DNA of 64,000 nt from HGM04593 sp964423665 (GCA_964423665.1 CAYRFX010000001.1:14653-78652), one strand, 5' to 3'. Shown: positions 25,381 to 34,378, numbered from the stretch's first letter. Notes: generated by a model not told the origin, from the sequence alone. Numbers and translations: made by a program.

Positions 25381-26643
25381 ATGAAGCTTAGAAGAGTTGT
25401 TGTAACAGGTCTTGGTGTCGTTTCTCCATTGGGTAATACGGTTTCTCAAGTATGGGAAAATGCCGTAAATGGAGTGAGTGGCGCAGGACCTATTACTCGT
25501 TTTGATAGCTATCTGTTCAAGACGCAATTTGCTTGTGAGGTAAAGAACTTCGACCCCACAGAGTATATGGATCGTCGTGAAGCACGCAAGGTCGATACCG
25601 TGACACAGTATAGTGTCGCTTCGGCTGTTCAGGCAATAACAGATAGCGGTCTGGATTTTGAAAAGATGGATGCCAACCGCGCCGGCGTGGTTTTTGGTGT
25701 GGGTATAGGTGGAATAGGTGCATTGGAAGATGAGATTCGTGCATACACGCAGAATCCCGAGAATGGTCCTCGTTTTTCCCCTTTCCTCATCACCAAGATG
25801 ATTGCCGATATATCGGCAGGCATTATATCCATCAGATATGGTCTTAAAGGTCCCAACTTCGTAACTACTGCGGCCTGCGCATCTTCTTCAAATGCTCTTA
25901 TTGATGCATTTGACCAGATTCGCTTAAACAGAGCCGATGTGATTGTTGCCGGTGGTGCCGAGGCTCCTATATGTTTCACTGCGGTGGGTGCTTTTAATGC
26001 AATGCACGCTCTTTCGACCCGCAATGATGACCCTGCCGGAGCTTCACGCCCATTCAGCAAGAGCCGCGACGGATTTGTGATGGCAGAGGGCTCGGCATGT
26101 TTGATACTCGAGGAGTATGAGCACGCTGTTGCACGCGGTGCCAAGATTTATGCCGAGATTGTAGGGTCGGGACTTACTGCCGATGCTTATCACATCACAG
26201 CACCCCATCCCGATGGCGATGGCGCTATGCGTGTGATGAAGAACGCTATTGAAGAGGCCGGAATCTCTCCCGAGGACGTTGATTATATCAATGTTCATGG
26301 AACATCTACCTATGCAGGTGATATTGCAGAGCTTAAGGCTATTAAGACTCTTTTCGGTGAGCATGCATATAAGCTCAACATAAGTTCTACAAAGTCTATG
26401 ACCGGGCACCTGCTTGGTGCCGCAGGAGCTATTGAGGCTATGCTCACAGTACTTGCTGTGAAGAATGGAATTGTTCCTCCTACAATCAACCACGAAGAGG
26501 GTGATGAGGATCCCGAAATAGACTATGCGCTGAACTTTACCTTTAACAAGGCTCAGAAGAGAGATATTAAGGTTGCCATCTCCAACACATTCGGATTTGG
26601 CGGTCATAATGCATCAATTGCTTTTAAGAAAGTTGAAGGCTAA
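25381..26643 (+). CDS. fabF: 3-oxoacyl-ACP synthase II
   Basis: The 420-residue protein has the ketosynthase triad: Cys166 in TTAACASSS, a histidine in VHGTSTYAGD near residue 304 and another in STKSMTGHLLGAAG near residue 341. The glycine-rich FGFGGHNAS end is present. It condenses malonyl-ACP with acyl-ACP in chain elongation. It follows acpP by 39 bp and overlaps the start of rnc, so the three genes form an operon. Length and motifs are normal for the family. Confidence 0.97.
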   Translation: MKLRRVVVTGLGVVSPLGNTVSQVWENAVNGVSGAGPITRFDSYLFKTQFACEVKNFDPTEYMDRREARKVDTVTQYSVASAVQAITDSGLDFEKMDANRAGVVFGVGIGGIGALEDEIRAYTQNPENGPRFSPFLITKMIADISAGIISIRYGLKGPNFVTTAACASSSNALIDAFDQIRLNRADVIVAGGAEAPICFTAVGAFNAMHALSTRNDDPAGASRPFSKSRDGFVMAEGSACLILEEYEHAVARGAKIYAEIVGSGLTADAYHITAPHPDGDGAMRVMKNAIEEAGISPEDVDYINVHGTSTYAGDIAELKAIKTLFGEHAYKLNISSTKSMTGHLLGAAGAIEAMLTVLAVKNGIVPPTINHEEGDEDPEIDYALNFTFNKAQKRDIKVAISNTFGFGGHNASIAFKKVEG

Positions 26644-27358
26644 TAAGGTTTTTAAGAAGATTATAGATAAGATAAGACTGCTATCCTGCAAAGATAGGGA
26701 GTCTTATCTTTTGTTGTATTCTATACTCGGCTTTGTGCCGGGCAGTCTGAAGCCATATAAGATGGCTATGACTCACAGCTCCTCTACGGCGGGTAAGTTG
26801 GCATGCAATGAACGCCTGGAGTTTCTTGGCGATGCTGTGCTGAGCTCTGTTACTGCCGATTTCCTCTATTCTCGTTTCAAGCGTGAGCGTGAGGGGTTTC
26901 TCTCAAAATCGCGCAGTAATCTTGTTTGTCGCGAACGGCTTAACGAACTTGCGCTGGAGATTGGTCTCGACCGCTTTGTGCATGCTTGTGGTGCGATGAA
27001 CAAGCATAATAATTATATTTACGGCAATGCCCTTGAGGCTCTTATCGGGGCAATATATATTGATAAAGGCTATAAATATTGCAGAACCTTTTTGCTCGAG
27101 AAGGTCTTTTCTCGTTTGGATAATATAGAGTCTGTGGTGCGCCTCGATAAGAATTATAAGAGCAAGTTGATAGAATGGTCTCAAAAGCAGCATCGCAAGG
27201 TTGTCTTTAAGATTGTAGCCGAGGATCAGCGTGCCGATGGCACATTCTTTGTCTCAGAGGTTCTGATTGATGGTGAGTTCTATGGCCGTGGCGAGGGCTT
27301 CTCCAAGCGTGAGAGTCAGCAGAACGCGGCGCGTGTAGCTGTCGAGAAGATTGGCTGA
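26609..27358 (+). CDS. rnc: Ribonuclease III
   Basis: The protein has the RNase III signature NERLEFLGDAVLS with the catalytic acidic residues, a second acidic segment NALEALIGAIYIDKGY, and a C-terminal double-stranded RNA-binding domain ending GFSKRESQQNAARVAVEKI. It cuts double-stranded RNA in rRNA and mRNA processing. The start is uncertain: ATG at 26609 lies 35 bp inside fabF; a TTG at 26633 would give a more usual N-terminus (LKANKVFKK); a GTG/TTG still further upstream is less likely. It is the third gene of the acpP operon, followed by a terminator. Confidence 0.93.
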   Translation: MHQLLLRKLKANKVFKKIIDKIRLLSCKDRESYLLLYSILGFVPGSLKPYKMAMTHSSSTAGKLACNERLEFLGDAVLSSVTADFLYSRFKREREGFLSKSRSNLVCRERLNELALEIGLDRFVHACGAMNKHNNYIYGNALEALIGAIYIDKGYKYCRTFLLEKVFSRLDNIESVVRLDKNYKSKLIEWSQKQHRKVVFKIVAEDQRADGTFFVSEVLIDGEFYGRGEGFSKRESQQNAARVAVEKIG

Positions 27359-27401
27359 TTGTTTTTATAAATATTATTATCTCTGTTGCGCAGTTCGTGC
27401 A

Positions 27402-27437
27402 CAACAAGGAATCTTGTTGGAGTTTTCGTTTTTTTTA
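27402..27437 (+). terminator. Rho-independent terminator after rnc
   Basis: CAACAAG (27402-27408) pairs with CTTGTTG (27413-27419) over a 4-nt loop and is followed by a T-rich tail to 27437. Confidence 0.75.
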
Positions 27438-27447
27438 TTCTAATTCT

Positions 27448-27479
27448 TTTGAGAAACACTTAAAATAGTGCTAACTTTG
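27448..27479 (+). promoter_or_regulatory. Strong promoter of the structured RNA
   Basis: TTTG (27448-27451), 20 bases, TAACTTTG (27472-27479): a complete match to the Bacteroidetes consensus. Transcription would start near 27486, at the inverted repeat 27482-27496. Confidence 0.8.
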
Positions 27480-27485
27480 TGCAGT

Positions 27486-27733
27486 TCGCAGAACTGTACA
27501 TATTTTTTAGGACGTTTTAGCGTAATTATCCCTTACTTGAATCTGGACAATTCATTGACTGTTGGATAATGAGCAAGAACGTCCACGTCTTTGGTGTATA
27601 CTTACCTCAATTGAGGGGAAGATATATCAATTGGCGTGGACTTAGCTTATTATACAGTCATGGCTGTCCAGAACTTTTGGTGTATTCCAAAAGAGCCAAG
27701 TAAGGTAATGAGTTGGTTCCACGCCTCTTTTTT
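27486..27733 (+). ncRNA. Rod-like structured RNA (6S-like or Bacteroidales-1-like candidate)
   Basis: Nested complementary segments stack into one long hairpin. CTTACTTG 27532-27539 pairs with 27697-27704, TCTGGACA 27542-27549 with 27665-27672, GACTGT 27557-27562 with ACAGTC 27654-27659, ATAATGAGC 27566-27574 with 27645-27653 (one G-U), and GTCCACG 27581-27587 with 27635-27641. TTGGTGTA 27591-27598 pairs with 27623-27630, and CCTCAATTGAGG 27605-27616 forms the apex. The 3' strand carries a side hairpin CTTTTGG/CCAAAAG (27674-27693). It has its own promoter and a T-run at 27728-27733. The shape and size recall 6S RNA and the Bacteroidales-1 motif, but the class is unproved; a leader for the downstream gene is the alternative. 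Confidence 0.65.
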
Positions 27734-27804
27734 ATCTTATATAAAATATTCTAGGAGGCATAGTGGTACTTTGATACTTTGTTTAATGTTATTATAATAC
27801 TATT

Positions 27805-29775
27805 ATGAGACCTTTAAAGACTTTTGTTGTTATCTTTTCAACTTTGTTGTATGGTTTTACTGCTTATTCTCAGAGTGAGGTCACAAGCAGAAAGATTGCT
27901 AGAACAGATTTTGTAAATCGGGAATTCTTCTCTTTGTTTGACTCGTTTGGGGAGAGTGGTGTATGGCAAGCAAAACTATCGGAGATTAGCGGTATGAATT
28001 TTGAGCAAGCGCAAAATTTTAATCCCTATAATCCAATAAGTTCAGGTGGAACTAAAACCGGAGTTGTGGGTAGCAACTGTGGAATGCAAAGAGCTGTAAA
28101 TCTGGTAGACTTGCAAGCTAAAGGTAGGAATGTGGATTACCTTTTTATAGAAAATGTCAATGATGCAAATGATGTAACTCATATTGGAACAATTGACGAT
28201 CCTGCTTGGTTTAGGACTCAAGAAATAACGTTGCTTGTTGATGTGAAATTATCCTCGGTAAATGAGGCAGATAGGTATTGGAAAGATAATTACGACAGTT
28301 TGCTCCAGCAAGTAGCAGAGAGAAAAAACGGTACTGTATTGTTGTTGCCTTATGAGACAGCTAATAACGGGTATAAATTTGTCATAGAAAAAGGTGCCCA
28401 AAAAGATGGGGATATCTTTGTGACAATAGGTACACGCTCTTTTGGGATAAATGTTACAAGCGGGATGTCTGCTCAGGAGATAATATTGCTTTTGAATCAG
28501 TATAATTATGGGGCAGGGTGGACAACAACTATCGTAAATGACTCGTCAATTGTAGTATCGTATTATATCTCGTCGTCTATAGATGTATCTATTGATGTTG
28601 GGGATACCGGTGTAGAATGTTCTAAGGAAATCTGTAATTCATATGCTAAAAGGGCGTATATCTTTACCGGCACAACGAGTGAGGAGTGGAATGATATAAC
28701 TAATTGGAAGACTTATGTGACAACTTATTCGCAATATAAGGGATTATTGGAGTATTTGATTTCTAATTTGAAAGATACTAAGATATATTGGATGATACCA
28801 TCATATTTCGCTTTTGATTATAATGATTTGCCAACAGACGAAGATGGCGAGATTGATATGGAGCAGATAGAAAAGCGCTTGAAGAATGTTAATATAATAT
28901 TTGATTGTCAAAAGAACGTTTGTGCTTATTATGACATACCTGTTCTTGATGTTCAAAACGAATGCGGGATAGATATATACAATGCTTCGCAATTCTATAA
29001 TAACAATAATGTACACCCTAAAAAGGAAGGATATTATAGATGGGCGGAAACAATGTATAGGTTGATGACGGAGAAAACTATTATTGATGGTGAAACATAT
29101 GCCAGTGAGAATGAAGAGGATTTTGAGAAGATATGCTATAAACGTACATTTAATAATACCGATTGGCAGGCTTGGTATGTACCATTTAACATCGATCGCA
29201 GTATGTTTGCTGATGACTTTGAGGTTGCTTATATAAATAACGTTCATCAATGGGACGACGATGACGATGGCGCAATTGACCGTACGGAGATAGAGTGTAT
29301 AAAGATTACAGAAGGTGAATTACAGGCAAACACTCCTTATATGATAAAATCAAAGAGTGTGGGAGAAAAAACAATTGTAGTTGAAAACTCGACATTGTAT
29401 GCTGCAGTCGAACAGGAAATTAATTGCTCTTCAACAAAAGAAAAATATACTTTTACGGGTACATACAAACCGCTGGCAGATACAGAGCTTGTTGATTGCT
29501 ATGCACTAAGTGGTGGCGCGTGGAAACTATTGGAGCAAGGTTCTGTGCTTAACCCCTTTAGGGTATATCTCAAGATTGAGAATCGCGAAAATAGTGCTCT
29601 GGTTCCGGAAAGAGTTATTGATATAAGCATTATTGGCGAGGGCAATTCAACAGCGATAGACATTGTTGCTCCCGACGAATCTGCAAATGTTTATTATAAT
29701 CTTCAGGGCTGCCGGGTGAATAATCCTACAAAAGGGGTGTATATATTTAATGGAAAGCTTGTAAGTATCCCATAG
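27805..29775 (+). CDS. Secreted SGNH/GDSL-like protein with C-terminal sorting-like tail
   Basis: The 656-residue protein has a signal peptide (about residues 1-22). It shows SGNH-like blocks: DSFGES at 46-51 with a possible serine nucleophile, ENVND at 116-120 and NNVHPKKEGYYRW around 401-413 with His404. The aspartate usually three residues before that histidine is Asn here, so activity is uncertain. A second region from about 430 has beta-strand character. The end (YYNLQGCRV...GVYIFNGK) resembles the tail of the secreted nuclease at 53454 and of other Bacteroidales exported proteins. An esterase or glycan deacetylase role is a guess. The stop codon is TAG. Confidence 0.65.
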   Translation: MRPLKTFVVIFSTLLYGFTAYSQSEVTSRKIARTDFVNREFFSLFDSFGESGVWQAKLSEISGMNFEQAQNFNPYNPISSGGTKTGVVGSNCGMQRAVNLVDLQAKGRNVDYLFIENVNDANDVTHIGTIDDPAWFRTQEITLLVDVKLSSVNEADRYWKDNYDSLLQQVAERKNGTVLLLPYETANNGYKFVIEKGAQKDGDIFVTIGTRSFGINVTSGMSAQEIILLLNQYNYGAGWTTTIVNDSSIVVSYYISSSIDVSIDVGDTGVECSKEICNSYAKRAYIFTGTTSEEWNDITNWKTYVTTYSQYKGLLEYLISNLKDTKIYWMIPSYFAFDYNDLPTDEDGEIDMEQIEKRLKNVNIIFDCQKNVCAYYDIPVLDVQNECGIDIYNASQFYNNNNVHPKKEGYYRWAETMYRLMTEKTIIDGETYASENEEDFEKICYKRTFNNTDWQAWYVPFNIDRSMFADDFEVAYINNVHQWDDDDDGAIDRTEIECIKITEGELQANTPYMIKSKSVGEKTIVVENSTLYAAVEQEINCSSTKEKYTFTGTYKPLADTELVDCYALSGGAWKLLEQGSVLNPFRVYLKIENRENSALVPERVIDISIIGEGNSTAIDIVAPDESANVYYNLQGCRVNNPTKGVYIFNGKLVSIP

Positions 29776-29818
29776 TTTGTTCCTGTATTCATTATTTAGT
29801 GAAAGAGAATGTGTTAAA

Positions 29819-30001
29819 ATGAATTTTGATTCGTCTATTATGTGTAAGAAATATTATAAATCACCGATTTGTGTTTGTGTTCAAGTCTCATTGACAAACA
29901 TAATGGAGTCTTCGTTCACTTCTGTTGGTGGAACTGGAAATCCTGATGCCCCGGTGCATCGTGGGGAGTGGGGAACGTTGTGGTCCCCCTCTAAGAATTA
30001 A
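29819..30001 (+). CDS. Small Bacteroidales peptide of unknown function
   Basis: The 60-residue ORF starts at the ATG at 29819, about 45 bp after the SGNH-like gene; an upstream alternative start at 29777 is possible. It contains KKYYKSPICVCVQV, a pattern seen at the start of many small Bacteroidales proteins (lysine/aromatic, then Pro, then alternating hydrophobics), followed by SFTSVGGTGNPDAPVHRGEWG. The Gly-Gly could be a leader cleavage site, but no maturation or export gene stands beside it. I do not recognise a family. A secreted or modified peptide is possible. Confidence 0.5.
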   Translation: MNFDSSIMCKKYYKSPICVCVQVSLTNIMESSFTSVGGTGNPDAPVHRGEWGTLWSPSKN

Positions 30002-30030
30002 CGAAAATTGGAGATTTCTGTGGCAATAGC

Positions 30031-31062
30031 TTATTTCTTTATTAGCAATCTTTTTACAAATCTATTCATCGGTTTTTCGAAATAGTTATATGAGAGATAG
30101 CTTATTACAATTATTGTCAGCAAGGTGATTGTTGCTGCTGCAATAGGTGGCAACTCTGTAATGTGGCTGCCTATGGCACTTATTACAAGTAACTGTGTCA
30201 AGTATATGCCGTAACTTATTTCACCGCCTATGATAAGGGTTTTTGTTTTAAGAACTCTTGACAGTGCTCCTTTTTGCAGTGAAAAGGAGAGTATTATTGC
30301 TGTTATTGGCAACCAGTAGTAGAATGAGTAGCGGTATGCTTTGGGAATCTCTTCTGCGCAGCTGTAGAAGATGACAAATAGTAATATAGATGCACATTCG
30401 ATGACGCTTGCCACGGTGCAGCTGATATTTTTCTCTTTTATTTTGTTGTGAGCGTGCCACAGGAGTATTCCGACGATAAAATCGGGCAGGCGTGTTATGG
30501 GGTTCGTGTACCATACTCCTTTAATGTAGTTTTCGGGTGTTATGTTGCTGCCGATAATGACAATGAGTATGGCTGCGGATAATGCTGTAACAAGCTTTCT
30601 GGGGCTTTTGACTAATGGTAGTGCGAACGGGAACAGCAGGTAAAACAGTTGCTCGCAGCAGAGGCTCCATGCGGGTGAATTAAGGGCGAAGAAGAAGTCG
30701 GAGCGTGGAATATATGCGTTGGTGAGGGTAGCCGAGGTGAGCAGGTGTGCCCAGGAGAGTGGTTGCGTGGCTGCAAATGTGCCGCAGGTGAATAACGCAA
30801 TTACAAGGGTGAGGAGATGGAGGGGGTATATGCGTGCTATGCGCGCTACCCAGAACTCTTTTTTGCTGCATGTTTCATTAGTCAGCCTGTCGGTGTAATT
30901 GTATGCAATAATAAACCCGCTTAGAATAAAAAAGAAACTCACTCCCACATATCCCTCTTTGAATATATGTGTCGAGAATGCTTCCTCATCTATCATGCAG
31001 AGATGTGATAGATATACCATAAGGGCGAAGATGAGTCTTAACGAAGTGAGTGTGTCAATCAT
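30031..31062 (-). CDS. Acyltransferase 3 family membrane protein (OafA/YrhL-like)
   Basis: The 343-residue protein has about ten membrane spans and the family opening LTSLRLIFALMVYLSHL with the conserved histidine, then GVSFFFILSGFIIAYNY and ARIARIYPLH near residues 80-90. Such enzymes move acetyl or other acyl groups across the membrane onto glycans. The acceptor is unknown; the capsule or lipopolysaccharide are candidates. It follows folB by 6 bp on the same strand, though a functional link between them is not evident. Confidence 0.9.
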   Translation of the reverse strand: MIDTLTSLRLIFALMVYLSHLCMIDEEAFSTHIFKEGYVGVSFFFILSGFIIAYNYTDRLTNETCSKKEFWVARIARIYPLHLLTLVIALFTCGTFAATQPLSWAHLLTSATLTNAYIPRSDFFFALNSPAWSLCCEQLFYLLFPFALPLVKSPRKLVTALSAAILIVIIGSNITPENYIKGVWYTNPITRLPDFIVGILLWHAHNKIKEKNISCTVASVIECASILLFVIFYSCAEEIPKAYRYSFYYWLPITAIILSFSLQKGALSRVLKTKTLIIGGEISYGIYLTQLLVISAIGSHITELPPIAAATITLLTIIVISYLSYNYFEKPMNRFVKRLLIKK

Positions 31063-31068
31063 GAGTTT

Positions 31069-31437
31069 TTATCTTTTTGCCTTCATGGTTACGGCTGCGC
31101 TAAGCCTGTCACCGCCCATGGGAGGGGTGTCCTTGCGCAGAGAAATTTCAATGGATTCTACCAAAGTGAAACGGTGGAGTAACGTGGACATTATTCTGTG
31201 GCATACGTTTTCGAGCAGTTGCGAAGGTGTGTTCATCTCCTCCTTTATGGCCTCGTAAACATCGGCATAGCTGACGGTACCCTCAATGTTGTCGCTCGCA
31301 GCGCAGCTGCTGTTGTTCAAGTGTAGTTGTATATTTATAGTGAACCATGCGCCAATTAAGCGTTCCTGCTCCAGCACCCCGTGATGTGCATAGAGGTGTA
31401 TGTCCTGCAACTCAATTATGTAGCTTGTTATTTGCAT
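31069..31437 (-). CDS. folB: Dihydroneopterin aldolase
   Basis: The 122-residue protein matches FolB in length and pattern: IELQDIHLYAHHGVLEQER near the N-terminus, SYADVYEAIKEEM near residues 65-77 and LLENVCHRIMSTLL near 82-95, which carry the catalytic and pterin-binding residues. It converts dihydroneopterin to hydroxymethyldihydropterin in folate synthesis. It lies between the strong hairpin after nrdJ and the acyltransferase gene. No other folate gene is in the window. Confidence 0.9.
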   Translation of the reverse strand: MQITSYIIELQDIHLYAHHGVLEQERLIGAWFTINIQLHLNNSSCAASDNIEGTVSYADVYEAIKEEMNTPSQLLENVCHRIMSTLLHRFTLVESIEISLRKDTPPMGGDRLSAAVTMKAKR

Positions 31438-31448
31438 CTTTCTTTAAG

Positions 31449-31484
31449 TGCAAAGCCTGCCTGTATTGCAGGGCAGGCTTTGCA
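31449..31484 (-). terminator. 13-bp perfect hairpin after nrdJ
   Basis: TGCAAAGCCTGCC (31449-31461) and its inverse (31472-31484) form a GC-rich stem between nrdJ and folB. A strong T-run is lacking, so it may act as a terminator or an mRNA-stabilising end. Confidence 0.65.
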
Positions 31485-31517
31485 TGAATCTATATAGTGT
31501 GTATAATAAAGTTTTCT

Positions 31518-34046
31518 TTATCCGCACTTTGAGTATCCGCAACTGGGGCAGTGCAGGCAACCCTCTTCAAAGATCAGCTGATTCTTGCAGTTGGGGCACT
31601 TTTCTGCCGATGTTGCGCCATCTGTAATATAACGTTTGAGAGCTCTTTCCACGCCATTCTTCCATGTGTTGATGTTGTCTGAACCCAATTCAAGTGATGA
31701 TATAAGTTTTACCACCTGTTCTATGGGCATTTTGTAGCGTAATACTCCCGAGATGAGCTTGGCGTAGTTCCAGAACTCGGGGTTGAAACGTTCTGACAGT
31801 CCTTCAATGGTAGTCTTGTAGCCTATTTTGTTCTCAAACTGGAAATCGTATCGCTTGCTGCCGTCGTCGTTTATGTGTTTGATGATGATGCCATGCGTTA
31901 CATTCTTGGGCAGAGGAATTCCGTCTTCGTCGTCCTGCTGACCGGTGAATATCTCATAGGGAGCACCGTTGAGCAGGCCGATGAATGCCACCCATTTCTC
32001 TTTGTTGTTTTGGAAACGCACAACGTCGGCCTCCAGGATTGTGGGGCGCACCTCTGTGATGATGGGTTTCATCTCTTCGCTCTTTTGCTCTTTCTTGCTG
32101 TCGGTTGAAACGAGCACGCCGGCGCGTGAACCATCGCGATATACGGTGCAACCTTTGCAACCACACTTCCATGCAGTGATATACAGCTCGTTCACAAGTT
32201 TCTCATCAACATTGTTGGGCAGGTTGATGGTTACGCTGATAGAGTGGTCCACCCACTTTTGTATGCGTCCCTGCATCTCTACCTTTGCTACCCAGTCGAT
32301 GTCGTTTGATGTGGCTTTTGCATAGGGCGAGCGTGCCACTATATTGTCTATCTCCACTTGCGAGTAGCGTTTGGTGGTGTCTATGCCGCTCTTCTTCATC
32401 CACTCTATAAATTTGTGGTGATAAACAATGTACTCTTCAAAGGTGTCGCCGTTCTCGTCGGTGAAGTCCACATGAACCTCGGGGTCGTTGGGGTTTACTT
32501 TGCGGCGGCGTTTATATACGGGCATAAATACGGGTTCTATGCCCGATGTGGTCTGTGTCATTATGCTCACTGTGCCGGTGGGGGCAATTGTGAGGCATGC
32601 AATGTTGCGGCGACCATATTTCTTCATATCCTCGTAAAGTTGAGGGTCGGCTTCTCGCAGGCGATTGATAAAGGGGTTTTTCTCCTCGCGTTTGTAGTCG
32701 AATATCTCAAAGGCACCGCGCTCTTTTGCCATTGTTACAGAAGAACCATAGGCAGCAAGAGCTACCAGTTTGTGCACCTCCACCGAGAAGTCTATTGCTT
32801 CGGGGCTGCCGTAGCGCATTCCCATTGCTGCGAGCATATCGCCCTCGGCTGTGATACCTACACCGGTGCGGCGTCCCATGCTGCTCTTACGATAAATCTT
32901 CTCCCATAACTTCTTCTCAGCCTCTTTAACCTCTTCAATCTCGGGGTCACTTTCAACTTTCTTTTGAATAGCTTCAATCTTTTCAAGTTCAAGGTCGATG
33001 ATGTCGTCCATCATGCGGATAGCTTTCTTTGTGTGCTCGCGTAGCAGGTCAAAGTCGAAACGTGCCTCGGGGGTGAAGGGATCGATGACGTAAGAATAGA
33101 GGTTTATTGCAATAAGACGGCATGAGTCGTAGGGGCAGAGGGGAATCTCGCCACAAGGGTTGGTCGAAACGGTCTTGAAACCGAGGTCGGCGTAACAATC
33201 GGGGATTGACTCGCGTTCAATGGTATCCCAGAAGAGAACACCGGGCTCTGCCGACTTCCATGCGTTGTGAATGATTTTCTTCCAGATATCTCCTGCATTA
33301 ACCTCCTTGGAAACGATTGGATTGGCAGAGTCTATTGGGTATTTCTGTGTGTATGGTTTCTCCTCTGTAACGGCTTGCATGAACTCGTCGTCAATCTTTA
33401 CCGATACGTTTGCGCCGGTTACTTTTCCCTCTGTCATTTTTGCGTCAATGAACGCCTCGGCATCGGGGTGCTTGATGGAGACGCTGAGCATGAGTGCTCC
33501 GCGGCGACCGTCCTGCGCAACCTCGCGTGTTGAGTTGGAATAGCGCTCCATGAAGGGAACAAGACCGGTTGATGTGAGTGCTGAGTTTTTTACGGGAGAG
33601 CCTTTGGGGCGTATGTGTGAAAGGTCGTGTCCTACACCGCCGCGACGTTTCATCAGTTGCACCTGCTCTTCGTCTATGCGTATGATGCCACCATAAGAAT
33701 CGGCCTTGCCATCGATGCCTATAACAAAACAGTTTGAGAGGGAGGCTATCTGAAAATCGTTGCCTATGCCTGTCATGGGACTACCCGAAGGTACAATGTA
33801 TCTGAACTTGTCGAGAAGGTCAAATATCTCCTGTGCCGACATGGGGTTCTCGTACTTCTTTTCGATGCGTGCAATTTCGTTGGCAATACGCCAGTGCATA
33901 TCTGCCGGTGATTTCTCGTAAATGGTGCCGAAAGAGTCTTTAACGGCATACTTGTTTACCCAAACTCTTGCTGCGAGTTCATCGCCGTTGAAGTAGTCGA
34001 GTGAAGCCTTGAATGCTTCATCATAGGTGTAGGTTTGCTTTTTCAC
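31518..34046 (-). CDS. nrdJ: Adenosylcobalamin-dependent ribonucleotide reductase
   Basis: The 842-residue protein has the class II reductase pattern: SLSNCFVIGIDGKADS early, RRGGVGHDLSHIRPKGSPV near residue 135, VSTNPCGEIPL near 290 with an active-site cysteine, APTGTVSIM near 492, and a C-terminal zinc-ribbon-like end with CPNC...CPSC. It makes deoxyribonucleotides with the 5'-deoxyadenosyl radical of coenzyme B12 and needs no second subunit. The start codon is GTG. B12 is also needed by MutAB in this window. No cobalamin riboswitch was found upstream. Confidence 0.94.
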   Translation of the reverse strand: MKKQTYTYDEAFKASLDYFNGDELAARVWVNKYAVKDSFGTIYEKSPADMHWRIANEIARIEKKYENPMSAQEIFDLLDKFRYIVPSGSPMTGIGNDFQIASLSNCFVIGIDGKADSYGGIIRIDEEQVQLMKRRGGVGHDLSHIRPKGSPVKNSALTSTGLVPFMERYSNSTREVAQDGRRGALMLSVSIKHPDAEAFIDAKMTEGKVTGANVSVKIDDEFMQAVTEEKPYTQKYPIDSANPIVSKEVNAGDIWKKIIHNAWKSAEPGVLFWDTIERESIPDCYADLGFKTVSTNPCGEIPLCPYDSCRLIAINLYSYVIDPFTPEARFDFDLLREHTKKAIRMMDDIIDLELEKIEAIQKKVESDPEIEEVKEAEKKLWEKIYRKSSMGRRTGVGITAEGDMLAAMGMRYGSPEAIDFSVEVHKLVALAAYGSSVTMAKERGAFEIFDYKREEKNPFINRLREADPQLYEDMKKYGRRNIACLTIAPTGTVSIMTQTTSGIEPVFMPVYKRRRKVNPNDPEVHVDFTDENGDTFEEYIVYHHKFIEWMKKSGIDTTKRYSQVEIDNIVARSPYAKATSNDIDWVAKVEMQGRIQKWVDHSISVTINLPNNVDEKLVNELYITAWKCGCKGCTVYRDGSRAGVLVSTDSKKEQKSEEMKPIITEVRPTILEADVVRFQNNKEKWVAFIGLLNGAPYEIFTGQQDDEDGIPLPKNVTHGIIIKHINDDGSKRYDFQFENKIGYKTTIEGLSERFNPEFWNYAKLISGVLRYKMPIEQVVKLISSLELGSDNINTWKNGVERALKRYITDGATSAEKCPNCKNQLIFEEGCLHCPSCGYSKCG

Positions 34047-34104
34047 TTTGGTTGGTTATTTTTTTGTTATTTATTGTTCCTGTGGTCGTTTTTATAAGCA
34101 AGCA

Positions 34105-34135
34105 CAAATTTATATGTAATTTATGTAATAACCAA
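34105..34135 (-). promoter_or_regulatory. Promoter of nrdJ
   Basis: On the minus strand TTGG (34135-34132), 19 bases, TAAATTTG (34112-34105) fits the -33/-7 pattern. The transcript would start near 34099, about 50 nt before the GTG. Confidence 0.6.
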
Positions 34136-34378
34136 TTATTTTTATTTTTAGTTTTCAACTTGTTGTAAAGTTTTCCGAAAATATTTGCAATCTGTTGATA
34201 ATCAAAGCTGTAAAAATTTTAGAGGTGCAAAAAGTTTTCCCAAATGGATTTTTGGGGTTCATGTCAGAGCGTTTTTCTTCTCTTTTTTGTTCACTCATGT
34301 ACTTGGCGGTGTTTTGGAAAAATATTTTTCTCTTCCTTTCTGTTGTACTTTTATGGAAATTGTTTTTGTGGTTTTTGC

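Larger units (their letters stand above)
27361..27804 (+). other. Intergenic region with terminator, promoter and structured RNA
   Basis: No protein gene is seen. In order it holds a rho-independent terminator for rnc, a strong Bacteroidetes promoter at 27448-27479, a small perfect inverted repeat cagttc/gaactg at 27482-27496 overlapping the predicted start, and a ~200-nt sequence with many long complementary segments (27532-27704). A T-run follows at 27728-27733. An AGGAGG sits at 27752-27757, too far from the next ATG (27805) to serve it. Confidence 0.75.

Noticed and set aside
34047..34110. Cobalamin riboswitch upstream of nrdJ (also looked for upstream of mutA)
   Set aside because: Both leaders are too short (about 40-50 nt) and show no B12-box-like sequence.
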